In this document: positions 52,878-63,150 of the stretch, one piece after another
Layout: each line of letters begins with the position of its first letter
How positions within the stretch are numbered: the first letter of the stretch is position 1
DNA from: Gammaproteobacteria bacterium
Lineage (GTDB): Bacteria > Pseudomonadota > Gammaproteobacteria > Xanthomonadales > Wenzhouxiangellaceae
Reading direction: 5' to 3'
Assembly: GCA_003567685.1 (NCBI GenBank)
Contig: PWYW01000028.1
Coordinates: forward strand, 1-64,000
Length of the DNA stretch: 64,000 nucleotides
Made by a program: the position numbers and the translations under genes
The notes under the pieces: model-generated
Database searches by the model: none
Seen by the model: only the letters and a program-made list of their open reading frames with translations
What the model was told of the DNA's origin: nothing

Positions 52878-52886
52878 AATTCGAAG

Positions 52887-55328
52887 TTAGTCGGCTGTTT
52901 CCTCGCGCAGATGTTCGTCCAGCCAGGTGACGGTTTCCCACAGCATGTGCAGCACGGACTCGCGGGCGCGGTAGCCGTGCGACTCCAGCGGCAGCATCAC
53001 CAGGCGGGCGGTGCCGCCCAGGCCGCGAATGGCCTGGTAGAGGCGCTCGCTCTGCATCGGGAAAGTGCCGGAGTTGTTGTCTTCCATGCCGTGGATGATC
53101 AGCAACGGCTCGGTCATCCGGTGCATATGGAAAAACGGTGAGACCTCGATATACAACTCCGTGTCGTCCCACAGCGTACGCTGCTCCGATTGGAAGCCGA
53201 ACGGCGTGAGCGTGCGGTTATAGGCACCCGACCGGGCAATGCCGGTGCGGAACAGCTCGGTATGGGCCAGCAGACTGGCGGTCATGAAGGCACCGTAGGA
53301 GTGCCCGCCAATAGCCACGCGCTCCGGGTCGGTCACGCCACGGCTGACACCAGCGTCAATCGCGGCGCGTGCGTTCAGCGTCAGCTCTTCGACGAAGCGG
53401 TCATTGGGCTCCATGCCTTCATCGGCGATGACCGGCATGGTGGCATTGTCCAGCACCGCATAGCCTTGGGTGGCCAGGAACTGTGCGCTCCAGTAACTGA
53501 GCCGGTTGAATCGGTAGGGTGAGTCGGTGATCTGGCCGGCGGCGTCGGCGCTCAGGAACTCGCGCGGATAAGCCCAGACGACAGTTGGCAGGGGACCATC
53601 GCGCTCGGCATCGTAGCCGGCCGGCAGCAGCAGCGTGGCCGATAACAGCACACCGTCGTCGCGCTCGAAGCTGATCAACTCTCGATGGATATCGCGCATC
53701 TCCGGCAGCGGGTGCGGCGTGGTCGTCAGGCGGTCGAGGCGATCATCGGCAATGTGGCGAGCGAAGAAATCCGGCGGCTCGTCAGCCGACTCGCGCTGGG
53801 TCAGCAGTACACCGTGGTCACCACCCAGAAAACCCAGTGGCTGTTCCAGATAGGGCGACTCCGACTGCCACAGCCGGCGGCTTTCGCGGTCATTCAGGCC
53901 GAAGCGGTCGACGAAGGGCCGGCTCCCTTCCGGCGAGGCACCCTGGCCCAGCAGGAACATGTCGCCGTCAGCCAGCAGCAGGCGAGTCTGGCCACGTTCA
54001 TCCTGATAGGTTGCCGGTGTACCCGGGTCGCCGTAGCGATCTTCATAGCGCCGTTCCCACAACACTGCGCCGGGTTGGTCGGCTTGATCGGGTGCGACCA
54101 GTGAAACACGCTCGGTTCTGTCGGCCCACCAGCGTTGCCAAACGATGGCGTGGTCGCCATCACCGGGGATCATCCAGCGGACGCGGTAAGGTGAACTCAT
54201 TACCCGCCGTGGCTCGGCGGTAAATGGCGCGCGAAGCTGCAGGACGTGGTCGCGTTCATCAGCCTCGTTGGCCGGGTTGCCGCCGTCGGCGGCTTCCACC
54301 CAAATCAGGGTGGCATCGGCATCGCCGCGCCAGATCGGCGATCGGGGCCCTTCAATCACGGCATCAAAGGCGATGGGCAGGTTGTCGGCCAGCGGCAGGT
54401 CGGCCAGGCGGTGACGGGGTTCACCATCGCGCGACCAGACTTCCAGGCTATGGGCAAAGCGGCTGAAGGGAACGGCATAGGACCACGGCGGGGTGAGTCG
54501 CATGACGAGCAGATACTCGCCGTCAGGTGATGGGCTGAAGCCGGGCAGCAAGCCGGGCTGGCCGATGGCCTCGGCACTGCCGTCGAGGTTGATGCGGAAG
54601 AGCTGAGTCGTGAAGTGATGCTCGAACAGTCGTTCGTCGTGACTGTTGCTCAGAAGATCCTGGAAGGTCCGGGCTGGCGCACTGCGGCCGCGGCTTTCGG
54701 TGACGACTGGACCGCTGGGCAGCCGGTTGCTTTGCTCCGGTGCTGCGGTGCCTGCAGGCAGGCTGCGAACAATGACCGACTGGCTGTTCGGTGTCCACTC
54801 GAGAAACGTCCTGGCAACCGAGCCCCAGCCCCGGTTCCAGGCGGCATGAATGGGTTTGTTGATCCAGCGGCGAGCCGTGGCGCTGGCGACATCGACGCGC
54901 CACAGCGTAACGGCGTCTGCCTCGATGTGAAGCAGCGCGATGTGGGCCCCGTCGGGCGACCATTCGGCAACCAGAATGCGCGGGTTGTCCGGCAGGCCCG
55001 AGATGGCAACCGGCTGGCCGCTGCCCTCGGTTGAAACCAGTTCGAGTTCGCTGAAGTAGCGTGCCTGAGCCGGCGCGTGATTAACCGGATTGAAACGCAG
55101 GCCGGCCAGGCGCAGCTCGGGCTCGGCAAGATCGGCCAGGCTTGGCAGGGCGGGCGGTGTCATCAACAGCATCTGGCTGCCGTCAGGCGATGCGCTGGCG
55201 GCCACGGGTGGAGCCATGTCGACAAGTGCAATCACTTCGGGCGGCGGCTCACGGTAGCTGGTCTGGACCGAGGTGGCCGACAGATGCAGTGGCAACAGCA
55301 GGGCAAGCAGGCAAAGCAGAATTCTCAT
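52887..55328 (-). CDS. Secreted prolyl-oligopeptidase-family (S9) peptidase
   Basis: The 813-aa protein has a signal peptide (RILLCLLALLLPLHLSATS). The N-terminal beta-propeller includes repeats such as ILVAEWSPDGAHIALL. The C-terminal alpha/beta-hydrolase domain has the nucleophile elbow GGHSYGAFM near residue 675, the aspartate in HGMEDNNSGTFPMQS and the histidine in ESHGYRARES. The general layout resembles the S9D glutamyl endopeptidase group. It is 73 bases after liuD but probably unrelated in function. Confidence 0.92.
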   Translation of the reverse strand: MRILLCLLALLLPLHLSATSVQTSYREPPPEVIALVDMAPPVAASASPDGSQMLLMTPPALPSLADLAEPELRLAGLRFNPVNHAPAQARYFSELELVSTEGSGQPVAISGLPDNPRILVAEWSPDGAHIALLHIEADAVTLWRVDVASATARRWINKPIHAAWNRGWGSVARTFLEWTPNSQSVIVRSLPAGTAAPEQSNRLPSGPVVTESRGRSAPARTFQDLLSNSHDERLFEHHFTTQLFRINLDGSAEAIGQPGLLPGFSPSPDGEYLLVMRLTPPWSYAVPFSRFAHSLEVWSRDGEPRHRLADLPLADNLPIAFDAVIEGPRSPIWRGDADATLIWVEAADGGNPANEADERDHVLQLRAPFTAEPRRVMSSPYRVRWMIPGDGDHAIVWQRWWADRTERVSLVAPDQADQPGAVLWERRYEDRYGDPGTPATYQDERGQTRLLLADGDMFLLGQGASPEGSRPFVDRFGLNDRESRRLWQSESPYLEQPLGFLGGDHGVLLTQRESADEPPDFFARHIADDRLDRLTTTPHPLPEMRDIHRELISFERDDGVLLSATLLLPAGYDAERDGPLPTVVWAYPREFLSADAAGQITDSPYRFNRLSYWSAQFLATQGYAVLDNATMPVIADEGMEPNDRFVEELTLNARAAIDAGVSRGVTDPERVAIGGHSYGAFMTASLLAHTELFRTGIARSGAYNRTLTPFGFQSEQRTLWDDTELYIEVSPFFHMHRMTEPLLIIHGMEDNNSGTFPMQSERLYQAIRGLGGTARLVMLPLESHGYRARESVLHMLWETVTWLDEHLREETAD

Positions 55329-55401
55329 GGATCAGTCTCCCGGTAAAGCCGACCAGAATGCCGGCGGTGTTCGGTGTTCTCGAAGTCGACGAAACGATGG
55401 A

Positions 55402-57372
55402 TTACGGGGTGATTTCCAGCAGCAGGGCATCGGCGTCGAGAATGTCCTCGGCGCTGGCGGCCACCTGGCTGACCTGGCCGTCAAACGGCGCCTTGATGGC
55501 CAATTCCATTTTCATCGCCTCCATGACCGCGATAATCTGGCCTTCGCTGACCGACTCATCCTTGGCCACCCGAATTTCCAGCACCTTGCCCGGCATGGGG
55601 GCCAGGATGCGACCGTCGCCGGCACCGCCGGCCTCGGCCGCCTCGAAGCGGCGATGGCGCGAGACCGCCCAGCGCTGACCATCCAGGCAGATCTCGACGT
55701 GGGCCTCATCGCTGGCAAACAGTTGTACCTGTCGGCTCTGGCCGCCGATGGCCAGACTGTATTGATGATCGACCAGACGGGTCAGCCGAACCGGCAGAGC
55801 GGCATCCTGGCCGTCAAAGCAAACACGGACACCATCCTTACCTGGCCAGGCGTCGATCAACCAGCGCATGCCCTGGCATTCCAGGTCCAGTCGTTGGGCC
55901 TCGGCGCCGCCCGGTCGCCAGCCATCGGCGATGGCCCAGGGGTTGCTGCTTGAGGAGGCGGTTCCGGCCGCGTCCAGCCAGAACGCCGCAGCGGCAGCCA
56001 GCACGGCCTCCGGTGCGGTTTTCTCGCCGGTGATCTGTTCCAGGTCCCGGTCGAGAAGGCCGGTGTCGATGTCGCCCTTGACGAACACCGCGGCGGTGGC
56101 CAGTTGCTGCAAAAAGCCCAGGTTACTGGTCGGTCCGGCGATGAAACTGGCGGCCAGTGCCTGGTTAAGGCGGGCCAGGCAGGTTTCGCGGTCGCGATCA
56201 TGGACGATCAGCTTGGCGATCATCGGGTCGTAATGCATGCTGACTTCATCGCCGGCATCGACACCGCTGTCGATGCGGCAGCGCTCGCCATCCGGGAAAA
56301 CCAGGGCGCTCAAGCGGCCGGACGAGGGCACGAAACCGCGCGCCGGATCTTCGGCGTAAATGCGGGCTTCCATGGCGTGGCCGTTGGCCTGGATCTGGGG
56401 CTGGTTCAGCGGCAGGGGTTCGCCGGCGGCCACTCGAAGCTGCCATTCAACCAGGTCCAGACCGGTGATCATTTCGGTCACCGGATGCTCGACCTGCAGG
56501 CGGGTATTCATTTCCAGGAAGAAAAACTCATCGCCGTCGACCAGGAACTCCACCGTACCGGCGCCGCGATAATCCACCGCCTCGGCGGCCCGGACGGCGG
56601 CCGAGAGCAACGCTTCGCGCAGCGCCCCGGACAGGCCGGGCGCGGGTGCTTCCTCGATGATTTTCTGGTGCCGACGCTGGCTGGAACAGTCGCGCTCGAA
56701 CAGGTGCACCGTGTTGCCGTGGTTGTCGGCGAACACCTGGGCCTCGATATGGCGCGGTTGGGCCAGGTAGCGTTCCAGGATCATTCGTTCGTCGCCAAAG
56801 GCACCGCGGGCTTCACGACGGGCGCCGTTCAGGGCCTCGGCAAAGTCTTCGGCCCGCTCGACCACGCGCATGCCCTTGCCGCCGCCGCCGGCTGCCGCTT
56901 TCAGCATCAGCGGAAAACCGACCTCGGCGGCCTTGGCGCTGAGCGTTTCGTCATCCTGATCGGCACCGTGGTAGCCGGGGATCAGCGGTACGCCGGCCGG
57001 TTCCATGCGCGCCTTGGCGGCGGCCTTGGAGCCCATCAGTTCCATGGTTTCGGGCGAGGGACCTACCAGGGTCATGCCAGCATCGCGGACGGCGCGGGCA
57101 AACCCGGCGTTTTCAGACAGGAAGCCGTAGCCGGGGTGAATGGCATCCGCACCGGTTTCACGGGCTGCCGCCAGCACCTTGTCAACCGCCAGGTAGGACT
57201 CGCTGGCGGCCGCCGGCCCCAGCAAAACGGCCTGGTCGGCCAGCCGCACGTGCCGGGCGGAGGCGTCGGCCTCGGAATAGACGGCGATTGATCGAATACC
57301 CAGCGTTCTGCAGGTGCGGATGATCCGGCAGGCGATTTCGCCACGGTTGGCAATCAGAAGGGTCTTGAACAT
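55402..57372 (-). CDS. liuD: Methylcrotonyl-CoA carboxylase biotin-carboxylase subunit
   Basis: The 656-aa protein has a biotin carboxylase (IANRGEIACRIIRTCRTLGI, ATP-grasp loop AAGGGGKGMRVV, EMNTRLQVEHPVTEM) and a C-terminal biotinyl domain with the lysine in VMEAMKMELAI. With liuB it carboxylates 3-methylcrotonyl-CoA in leucine breakdown. It ends the liuB-liuC-liuD run, six bases after liuC. Confidence 0.93.
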   Translation of the reverse strand: MFKTLLIANRGEIACRIIRTCRTLGIRSIAVYSEADASARHVRLADQAVLLGPAAASESYLAVDKVLAAARETGADAIHPGYGFLSENAGFARAVRDAGMTLVGPSPETMELMGSKAAAKARMEPAGVPLIPGYHGADQDDETLSAKAAEVGFPLMLKAAAGGGGKGMRVVERAEDFAEALNGARREARGAFGDERMILERYLAQPRHIEAQVFADNHGNTVHLFERDCSSQRRHQKIIEEAPAPGLSGALREALLSAAVRAAEAVDYRGAGTVEFLVDGDEFFFLEMNTRLQVEHPVTEMITGLDLVEWQLRVAAGEPLPLNQPQIQANGHAMEARIYAEDPARGFVPSSGRLSALVFPDGERCRIDSGVDAGDEVSMHYDPMIAKLIVHDRDRETCLARLNQALAASFIAGPTSNLGFLQQLATAAVFVKGDIDTGLLDRDLEQITGEKTAPEAVLAAAAAFWLDAAGTASSSSNPWAIADGWRPGGAEAQRLDLECQGMRWLIDAWPGKDGVRVCFDGQDAALPVRLTRLVDHQYSLAIGGQSRQVQLFASDEAHVEICLDGQRWAVSRHRRFEAAEAGGAGDGRILAPMPGKVLEIRVAKDESVSEGQIIAVMEAMKMELAIKAPFDGQVSQVAASAEDILDADALLLEITP

Positions 57373-57378
57373 GCGCGA

Positions 57379-58179
57379 TCAATCCTTGGTGGTGGGCGCG
57401 ACCCAGGCCGGGCTGCGCTTGTCCAGGAAGGCGTTAAGGCCTTCCTGGCCCTCGCGCGAGACGCGAAGGGCGGCAATCATTTCAGAGGTCTGGCGGTCCA
57501 GTGCATCGCTGTCGCCGGCGTGACTGGTGACCAGGCGAATCAAATCCTTGACGTGGGCCTGGGCGCGCGGACCGCCCTTGAGCAGCAGCTCGATCATGTC
57601 GAACAGGTGGCTGTCGATCTGGTCCGGGGGCACCTGGTCGGTAATCAGGCCAATCCGAACGGCGGTCGAGGTGTCCAGCTGTTCGCCGGTGAGCATGAAC
57701 CGGCGGGCGTGTTTGACGCCAATCTTCTGGACCACGAAGGGGGCGATGGTGGCAGGCGCCAGCCCCAGGCGAACCTCGGTCAGGCCAAAGCGCGCCCGCT
57801 CCGAGGCAACCGCCAGATCGCAGCAGGCGATCAGACCCACGCCACCGCCGAAGGCATGGCCATTGACCCGGGCGATGGTGGGGCAGGGCAGTTGGTCCAG
57901 CTTGCGCAGCATGGCGGCCAGGCGACGGGCGTCCGCCTGGTTCTCCGCTTCGCTACCGTCGGCCATCGAACGCATCCAGTTCAGATCAGCCCCGGCTGAA
58001 AACGAGTGGCCGGCACCGGTCAGAATGAGCACCCGGGTGCCGTCCCGGGCGATGCGGTCGAAGGCCGCGCTCAGCTCGGCGATCAACTCGGCGTTGAAGG
58101 CGTTGTGAACCGCCGGGCGGTTCAGCGTCAGCGTGGCAACGCCGCGCGGATCAGTGGTCAGGGTAAGCAAGTCAGTCAT
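57379..58179 (-). CDS. liuC: Methylglutaconyl-CoA hydratase-type enoyl-CoA hydratase
   Basis: The product has 266 aa from ATG 58179 (MTDLLTLTTDPRGVATLTLN); the longer track frame reads through liuB. Crotonase features are GAGHSFSAGADLNWM and NGHAFGGGVGLIACCDLAVA with the oxyanion-hole glycine, plus the downstream TEVRLGLAPATIAPF catalytic glutamate region. Its place between the two carboxylase subunits indicates the leucine-pathway hydratase. Confidence 0.92.
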   Translation of the reverse strand: MTDLLTLTTDPRGVATLTLNRPAVHNAFNAELIAELSAAFDRIARDGTRVLILTGAGHSFSAGADLNWMRSMADGSEAENQADARRLAAMLRKLDQLPCPTIARVNGHAFGGGVGLIACCDLAVASERARFGLTEVRLGLAPATIAPFVVQKIGVKHARRFMLTGEQLDTSTAVRIGLITDQVPPDQIDSHLFDMIELLLKGGPRAQAHVKDLIRLVTSHAGDSDALDRQTSEMIAALRVSREGQEGLNAFLDKRSPAWVAPTTKD

Positions 58180-58216
58180 GGGTGATTCCGGTTGTCGATG
58201 TTTGAACAGCCTGGGA

Positions 58217-59824
58217 TTACATGCGGAAAATGCCAAAACGGCCCGGTTCCACCGGCGCGTTGGCCGCGGTGGCCAGCGCCAGTCCGAGCACTCGCCGGGT
58301 ATCGGCCGGATCGATGACGCCGTCGTCCCAAAGCCGGGCACTGGCGTAATAAGGATGCCCCTGGGTTTCGTACTGGTCGCGAATGGGTGCCTTGAAGGCT
58401 TCTTCCTCATCGGCCGGCCAGTCTTCGCCGCGCGCGGACATGGCGTCACGGCGCACCGTGGCCAGAACGTTGGCGGCCTGCTCCCCGCCCATGACGGAGA
58501 TGCGGGCATTCGGCCAGGTCCACAAAAAGCGCGGCTGGTAGCCGCGACCGCACATGGCGTAGTTGCCGGCGCCGAAGGAGCCACCAATGATGACGGTGAA
58601 CTTGGGCACGTGCGAACAGGCCACGGCGGTGACCATCTTGGCGCCGTCCTTGGCAATGCCGGCTTGTTCGTATTTCTTGCCAACCATAAAGCCGGTGATG
58701 TTCTGCAGGAACAACAGCGGAATGTTGCGCTGGTTGCACAACTGAATGAAGTGCGCGCCTTTCAGCGCCGATTCCGAGAACAGGATGCCGTTGTTGGCGA
58801 CGATGCCGACCGGGTAGCCATGAATGCGGGCGAAGCCGCAAACCAGGGTGGTGCCGTAGCGGGCCTTGAACTCGGTGAATTCCGAGCCGTCGACCAGCCG
58901 GGCGATGATTTCGCGCACGTCAAAGGGGTAGCGCGTGTCGGTCGGCAGGATGCCGTAGATGTCCTCGATCGGGTAGGCCGGTGGCTGGGGGTCTGCATCG
59001 GGTTGAACAGCAGCGGCCGGGCGGTTCAGGTTGGCGACCAATTCGCGGGCGATGGCCAGGGCATGGGTGTCGTTTTCGGCGAAGTGGTCGGCCACGCCCG
59101 ACAGGCGGGTATGGGTATCGGCACCGCCCAGGGTTTCGGCGTCCACTTCTTCGCCAGTAGCCGCCTTGACCAGCGGCGGACCGCCGAGGAAGATCGTGCC
59201 CTGTTCGCGCACGATAATGGCTTCATCACACATCGCTGGCACGTAGGCACCGCCGGCCGTGCACGAGCCCATGACCACGGCAATCTGGGGAATATTCAAC
59301 GCCGACAGGCGAGCCTGGTTGTAGAAGATCCGGCCAAAGTGGTCGCGATCGGGGAAGACTTCATCCTGCATTGGCAGAAAAGCGCCGCCTGAGTCCACCA
59401 GGTACAGGCAGGGCAGGTGGTTTTCGAGGGCGATTTCCTGGGCCCGCAGATGCTTTTTGACGGTCAACGGATAGTAAGTGCCGCCCTTGACCGTGGCATC
59501 GTTGGCGACCACCATGCACTCGATGCCGGCAACGCGACCAACGCCGGCAATGACCCCCGCGCCCGGTGCGTTATCGCCGTACAGGCCGAAGGCGGCCATC
59601 GGGGCCACTTCAAGAAATGCGCTGCCGGGGTCGAGCAGGGTGCGGACGCGTTCTCGGGGTAACAGTTTCCCGCGGTCGAGGTGCTTCTGGCGGGCCCGCT
59701 CCGGACCGCCCTGGGCGATCTGGTTCAGCCGGCTTCGCAGGTCATCGGCGAGCTGCCGATGGTGGTGGGATCGGTCGAGAAAATCCGCATCCTTGCGGTT
59801 GATCTGGGTGTCTAGCTGGGGCAT
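58217..59824 (-). CDS. liuB: Methylcrotonyl-CoA carboxylase carboxyltransferase subunit
   Basis: The product has 535 aa. ATG 59824 ([17 protein letters not shown]) fits the usual N-terminus and has GGGA upstream; the track adds an unlikely 70 residues. The crotonase-like carboxyltransferase motifs are [20 protein letters not shown] and [20 protein letters not shown]. The gene for isovaleryl-CoA dehydrogenase (liuA), usually next to it, is not present: rpsO is divergent instead. Confidence 0.94.
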   Translation of the reverse strand: MPQLDTQINRKDADFLDRSHHHRQLADDLRSRLNQIAQGGPERARQKHLDRGKLLPRERVRTLLDPGSAFLEVAPMAAFGLYGDNAPGAGVIAGVGRVAGIECMVVANDATVKGGTYYPLTVKKHLRAQEIALENHLPCLYLVDSGGAFLPMQDEVFPDRDHFGRIFYNQARLSALNIPQIAVVMGSCTAGGAYVPAMCDEAIIVREQGTIFLGGPPLVKAATGEEVDAETLGGADTHTRLSGVADHFAENDTHALAIARELVANLNRPAAAVQPDADPQPPAYPIEDIYGILPTDTRYPFDVREIIARLVDGSEFTEFKARYGTTLVCGFARIHGYPVGIVANNGILFSESALKGAHFIQLCNQRNIPLLFLQNITGFMVGKKYEQAGIAKDGAKMVTAVACSHVPKFTVIIGGSFGAGNYAMCGRGYQPRFLWTWPNARISVMGGEQAANVLATVRRDAMSARGEDWPADEEEAFKAPIRDQYETQGHPYYASARLWDDGVIDPADTRRVLGLALATAANAPVEPGRFGIFRM

Positions 59825-59914
59825 GGTCTTCCCGTCAGCGGTCAAATTTCCCATTGTACCTTGTGGGCTGTGTCGCGGCAGATTGACCCAGAGCACACAA
59901 AGCAGTGCATTGGC

Positions 59915-59944
59915 TTGCCCCGCCGCTGAAAAAGCCGCTATAAT
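59915..59944 (+). promoter_or_regulatory. rpsO promoter
   Basis: TTGCCC (59915-59920) and a consensus TATAAT (59939-59944) are 18 bases apart, about 150 bases before the rpsO start. It is the only strong -10 in the divergent liuB-rpsO gap. Confidence 0.6.
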
Positions 59945-59949
59945 TGCCT

Positions 59950-60091
59950 GCTTAATGTATGCAAGGCGATCGGGGCTTTTACACAAAGCCCGACTTGACC
60001 GAGCTTCCACCAGCGAGTGGCAGCGAGGCGCCAAGGGGGTTTTCTGAAAAAGCCCGGTCGCTAGAAACCAGTTAACGGAGTTGTTGGAAAC
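59950..60091 (+). promoter_or_regulatory. Structured rpsO leader
   Basis: The leader of about 140 bases includes the hairpin GGGCTTT-TACAC-AAAGCCC (59973-59991) and a longer GC-rich region with GACCGAGC and GCCCGGTC elements. Ribosomal protein S15 represses its own messenger in many bacteria by binding the leader. That such regulation occurs here is an inference. Confidence 0.4.
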
Positions 60092-60361
60092 ATGTCATTG
60101 ACGGCAGAAAACAAGCAGCAGGTAGTCAAGGAATACCAGCTTTCAGAAGGCGATACGGGCTCTCCCGAAGTGCAAGTTGCGTTGCTTACCGCGCGCATCC
60201 AGGACTTGCAGTCCCACTTTGCGGATCACAAGAAAGATCATCACTCCCGTCGCGGCCTGCTCAAGCTGGTCAACCAGCGTCGTTCACTGCTTGACTATGT
60301 CAAGAAGAAAGACGTGCAGCGTTACCGCAACCTGATCGAGCGTCTGGGTCTGCGTCGTTAA
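60092..60361 (+). CDS. rpsO: 30S ribosomal protein S15
   Basis: The 89-aa, all-helical protein includes the conserved [20 protein letters not shown] and the [20 protein letters not shown] with LDYVKK that bind 16S rRNA helix 22. CGGAG precedes ATG 60092. It is followed by an intrinsic hairpin and pnp, the conserved E. coli arrangement. Confidence 0.98.
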   Translation: MSLTAENKQQVVKEYQLSEGDTGSPEVQVALLTARIQDLQSHFADHKKDHHSRRGLLKLVNQRRSLLDYVKKKDVQRYRNLIERLGLRR

Positions 60362-60391
60362 GATTTCGGACGTCCAGATCGCATGAATACG

Positions 60392-60430
60392 AACACCCCG
60401 GCGGCCGTGTGCTGTTCCGGGGTGTTTTGT
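60392..60430 (+). terminator. rpsO terminator/attenuator hairpin
   Basis: AACACCCCGG pairs with CCGGGGTGTT across a 15-base loop, followed by TTTTGT. It lies between rpsO and pnp, where E. coli has a leaky terminator and the RNase III site controlling pnp. Confidence 0.8.
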
Positions 60431-60475
60431 ATTGCCAAAAGGCAAATTGAAATTCGTTACGTGGAGTGAGATAAA

Positions 60476-62572
60476 GTGAATAAGATGAGCAAGACTTTCA
60501 AGTTCGGCGAGCACGATGTGCTGCTCGAAACCGGACACATTGCCCGCCAGGCCGATGGTGCCGTGCTGGTAACCATGGCCGATACCGTTGTGCTCGTCAC
60601 CGCGGTGGCCCGCAAGGAAGTCAAGCCGGGCCAGGGCTTTTTCCCCCTGACCGTCAACTACCAGGAAAAATTCTATTCGGCCGGCCGCATCCCGGGCGGT
60701 TTCTTCAAGCGTGAGGGTCGCCCCACCGAGAAGGAAACCCTCACCTCGCGCCTGATCGACCGTCCGATTCGCCCGCTGTTCCCGAACGGCTTCATGAACG
60801 AAGTCCAGGTGATCGCCACGGTGATGTCGTCCAACCCGGAAGTCGATGGCGACATCCCGGCCCTGATCGGCGCGTCAGCTGCTCTGATGCTGGCCGGCGT
60901 GCCGTTCCAGGGCCCGATTGGCGCGTCTCGAGTTGGCTTCATCGACGGCAACTACGTGCTCAACCCCACCCAGGCCCAGCTGGCTGAATCGCGCCTGGAC
61001 CTGGTCGTGGCCGGCACCTCGAACGCCGTGCTGATGGTGGAATCCGAAGCCGACCTTCTGACCGAAGATGAAATGCTCGGCGCAGTCAACTTCGGCCACG
61101 AACAAATGCAGGTTGCCATCAAGGCCATCGAAGAACTGGCTGCCGAAGCCGGCAAGCCGAAGTGGGACTGGCAGGCACCGGCCAAGCCGGAAGGCCTGTT
61201 CGAAAAAGTCGAGCAGATTGCCAAGGCCGGTCTGGTCGATGCTTACCAGCACACAGAGAAAGCCGTGCGCCGCGAAGCCGTTGGCCAGGTGCGCCAGCAG
61301 CTGGTTGACCAGCTGTGCCCGGAAGGCGACGAGTCAAATCACTTGATCGACGAGGTCAAGGACGCCTTCGGCAAGCTGGAAAAGAACCTGGTTCGCGACC
61401 GCATCCTGTCGGGTCAGCCGCGCATCGACGGTCGCAACCTGACCACCGTTCGCCCGCTGGACATGCAGGTTGGTGTGTTCCCGCGTACGCATGGTTCGGC
61501 CATCTTTACCCGCGGTGAAACGCAGGCCATGGTCATCACCACGCTGGGTACCGGCCGCGACGCGCAGATCATCGACGCGATCGAAGGCGAGTACAAAGAC
61601 CAGTTCATGCTGCACTACAACTTCCCGCCGTTCTGCGTCGGTGAGACCAACCACATGCTGGCCCCGAAGCGTCGCGAGATCGGTCACGGTCGACTGGCCA
61701 AGCGGGCCCTGATGGCCGTAGTGCCGAAGAACGAAGAGTTCCCGTACGTGGTTCGCCTGGTCTCGGAAATCACCGAATCGAACGGCTCCAGCTCGATGGC
61801 CTCGGTTTGCGGTGGCTCGCTGGCGCTGATGGATGCCGGTGTGCCGATCAAGGCGCCGGTGGCCGGCATTGCCATGGGCCTGATCAAGGACGGTGATCGC
61901 TTTGCCGTTCTGACCGACATCCTGGGTGATGAAGACCACCTCGGCGACATGGACTTCAAGGTGGCTGGCACCGAAGAAGGCGTCACCGCGCTGCAGATGG
62001 ACATCAAGATTGACGGCATCACTGGCGAAATCATGCGCGTCGCGCTGGCCCAGGCCAACGATGCCCGTCGCCACATCCTGTCGCAGATGAACGACGTCAT
62101 TAACACCCCGCGCGAGGAAATGAGCCAGTACGCGCCGCGGTTGTTCACCATGAAGGTGCACCCGGACAAGATCCGCGACGTGATCGGCAAGGGCGGTTCC
62201 ACGATCCGCGCCATCACCGAGGAAACCGGCACGACGATCGACATTCAGGACGACGGTACCGTCACCATTGCTTCGGTCAACCAGGCGGCTGCTGATGCCG
62301 CCCGCAAACGCATCGAGCAGATCACCGCCGATGTCGAAGTGGGTGCGGTTTATGAAGGCACGGTCACCAAGATCATGAACTTTGGTGCCTTTGTCACCAT
62401 CCTGCCCGGCAAGGACGGTCTGGTTCATATCTCCCAGATCTCCGACCAACGCGTCGAGAACGTCACCGACGAGCTGGCCGAAGGCGACAAGGTCAAGGTC
62501 AAAGTGCTGGAAGTTGACAAGCAGGGTCGTATTCGTCTGAGCATGAAAGCGCTCAACGAAAGCCAGGATTGA
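60476..62572 (+). CDS. pnp: Polynucleotide phosphorylase
   Basis: The product has 698 aa from GTG 60476 (GGAG nine bases upstream). The two RNase PH domains are clear ([33 protein letters not shown]), as are the KH domain ([20 protein letters not shown]) and the S1 domain ([18 protein letters not shown]). It is a 3'-5' RNA phosphorylase and a degradosome component. A strong terminator follows. Confidence 0.98.
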   Translation: MNKMSKTFKFGEHDVLLETGHIARQADGAVLVTMADTVVLVTAVARKEVKPGQGFFPLTVNYQEKFYSAGRIPGGFFKREGRPTEKETLTSRLIDRPIRPLFPNGFMNEVQVIATVMSSNPEVDGDIPALIGASAALMLAGVPFQGPIGASRVGFIDGNYVLNPTQAQLAESRLDLVVAGTSNAVLMVESEADLLTEDEMLGAVNFGHEQMQVAIKAIEELAAEAGKPKWDWQAPAKPEGLFEKVEQIAKAGLVDAYQHTEKAVRREAVGQVRQQLVDQLCPEGDESNHLIDEVKDAFGKLEKNLVRDRILSGQPRIDGRNLTTVRPLDMQVGVFPRTHGSAIFTRGETQAMVITTLGTGRDAQIIDAIEGEYKDQFMLHYNFPPFCVGETNHMLAPKRREIGHGRLAKRALMAVVPKNEEFPYVVRLVSEITESNGSSSMASVCGGSLALMDAGVPIKAPVAGIAMGLIKDGDRFAVLTDILGDEDHLGDMDFKVAGTEEGVTALQMDIKIDGITGEIMRVALAQANDARRHILSQMNDVINTPREEMSQYAPRLFTMKVHPDKIRDVIGKGGSTIRAITEETGTTIDIQDDGTVTIASVNQAAADAARKRIEQITADVEVGAVYEGTVTKIMNFGAFVTILPGKDGLVHISQISDQRVENVTDELAEGDKVKVKVLEVDKQGRIRLSMKALNESQD

Positions 62573-62589
62573 TCCAGGGTCTGACCCAG

Positions 62590-62622
62590 AACGGCCGCTC
62601 GTTCATCGAGCGGCCGTTTTTT
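62590..62622 (+). terminator. pnp terminator
   Basis: AACGGCCGCTCG-TTCAT-CGAGCGGCCGTT is a perfect 12-bp stem followed by a T run. It is a textbook intrinsic terminator and the strongest in the window. Confidence 0.92.
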
Positions 62623-62686
62623 ATGGCGGTCGCGTTGAATCAAGCTGGGCTGCCGGCAGCGTGTGGATGAAAAGGAGTTGTCAGAG

Positions 62687-63073
62687 ATGATTCTTCAGAT
62701 ACCGGTTTCGGCCGGCGAACTGATCGACAAGATCACCATTCTGGAAATCAAGGCCGAGCGGATCACCGCGCCGGACAAGCTTGAAAACGTGCGCCGTGAA
62801 CTGAGCGAGTTGCAGGCGGTCATTAATGACCGGGTGCCGGGTTCGGCGGCGCTGGATGCGCTGAAGGTAGAGCTCAAGCGCATCAACGAGGCGCTCTGGG
62901 TCATCGAGGACGACATCCGCGACTGCGAGCGCAGCGGCGAGTTTGGCGAGCCGTTCGTCAAGTTGGCCCGCGCGGTGTACATCACCAACGACCGCCGGGC
63001 GGCGCTCAAGCGCGAAATCAACCAGTTGCTCGGTTCGACGCTGGTTGAAGAGAAGTCTTACCAGGCCTATTGA
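62687..63073 (+). CDS. DUF6165-like protein
   Basis: The product has 128 aa from ATG 62687, with AAAAGGAG nine bases upstream; the track GTG (62663) lies before that site. The sequence MILQIPVSAGELIDKITILE is the conserved opening of this uncharacterised family. The rest is mostly helical (KLENVRRELSELQAVI, INEALWVIEDDIRDCERSG). Function unknown. Confidence 0.85.
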   Translation: MILQIPVSAGELIDKITILEIKAERITAPDKLENVRRELSELQAVINDRVPGSAALDALKVELKRINEALWVIEDDIRDCERSGEFGEPFVKLARAVYITNDRRAALKREINQLLGSTLVEEKSYQAY

Positions 63074-63150
63074 TAAGCAGTTGGCTGCCCAGGCCGTGAT
63101 GGCGCACGGGCTTGTTATACTTTCGTTAATTTCTTGAGTTGGGGTTGACC

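Noticed and set aside
56104-57291. 395-aa plus-strand ORF opposite liuD
   Set aside because: Antisense shadow of a fully motif-supported carboxylase.
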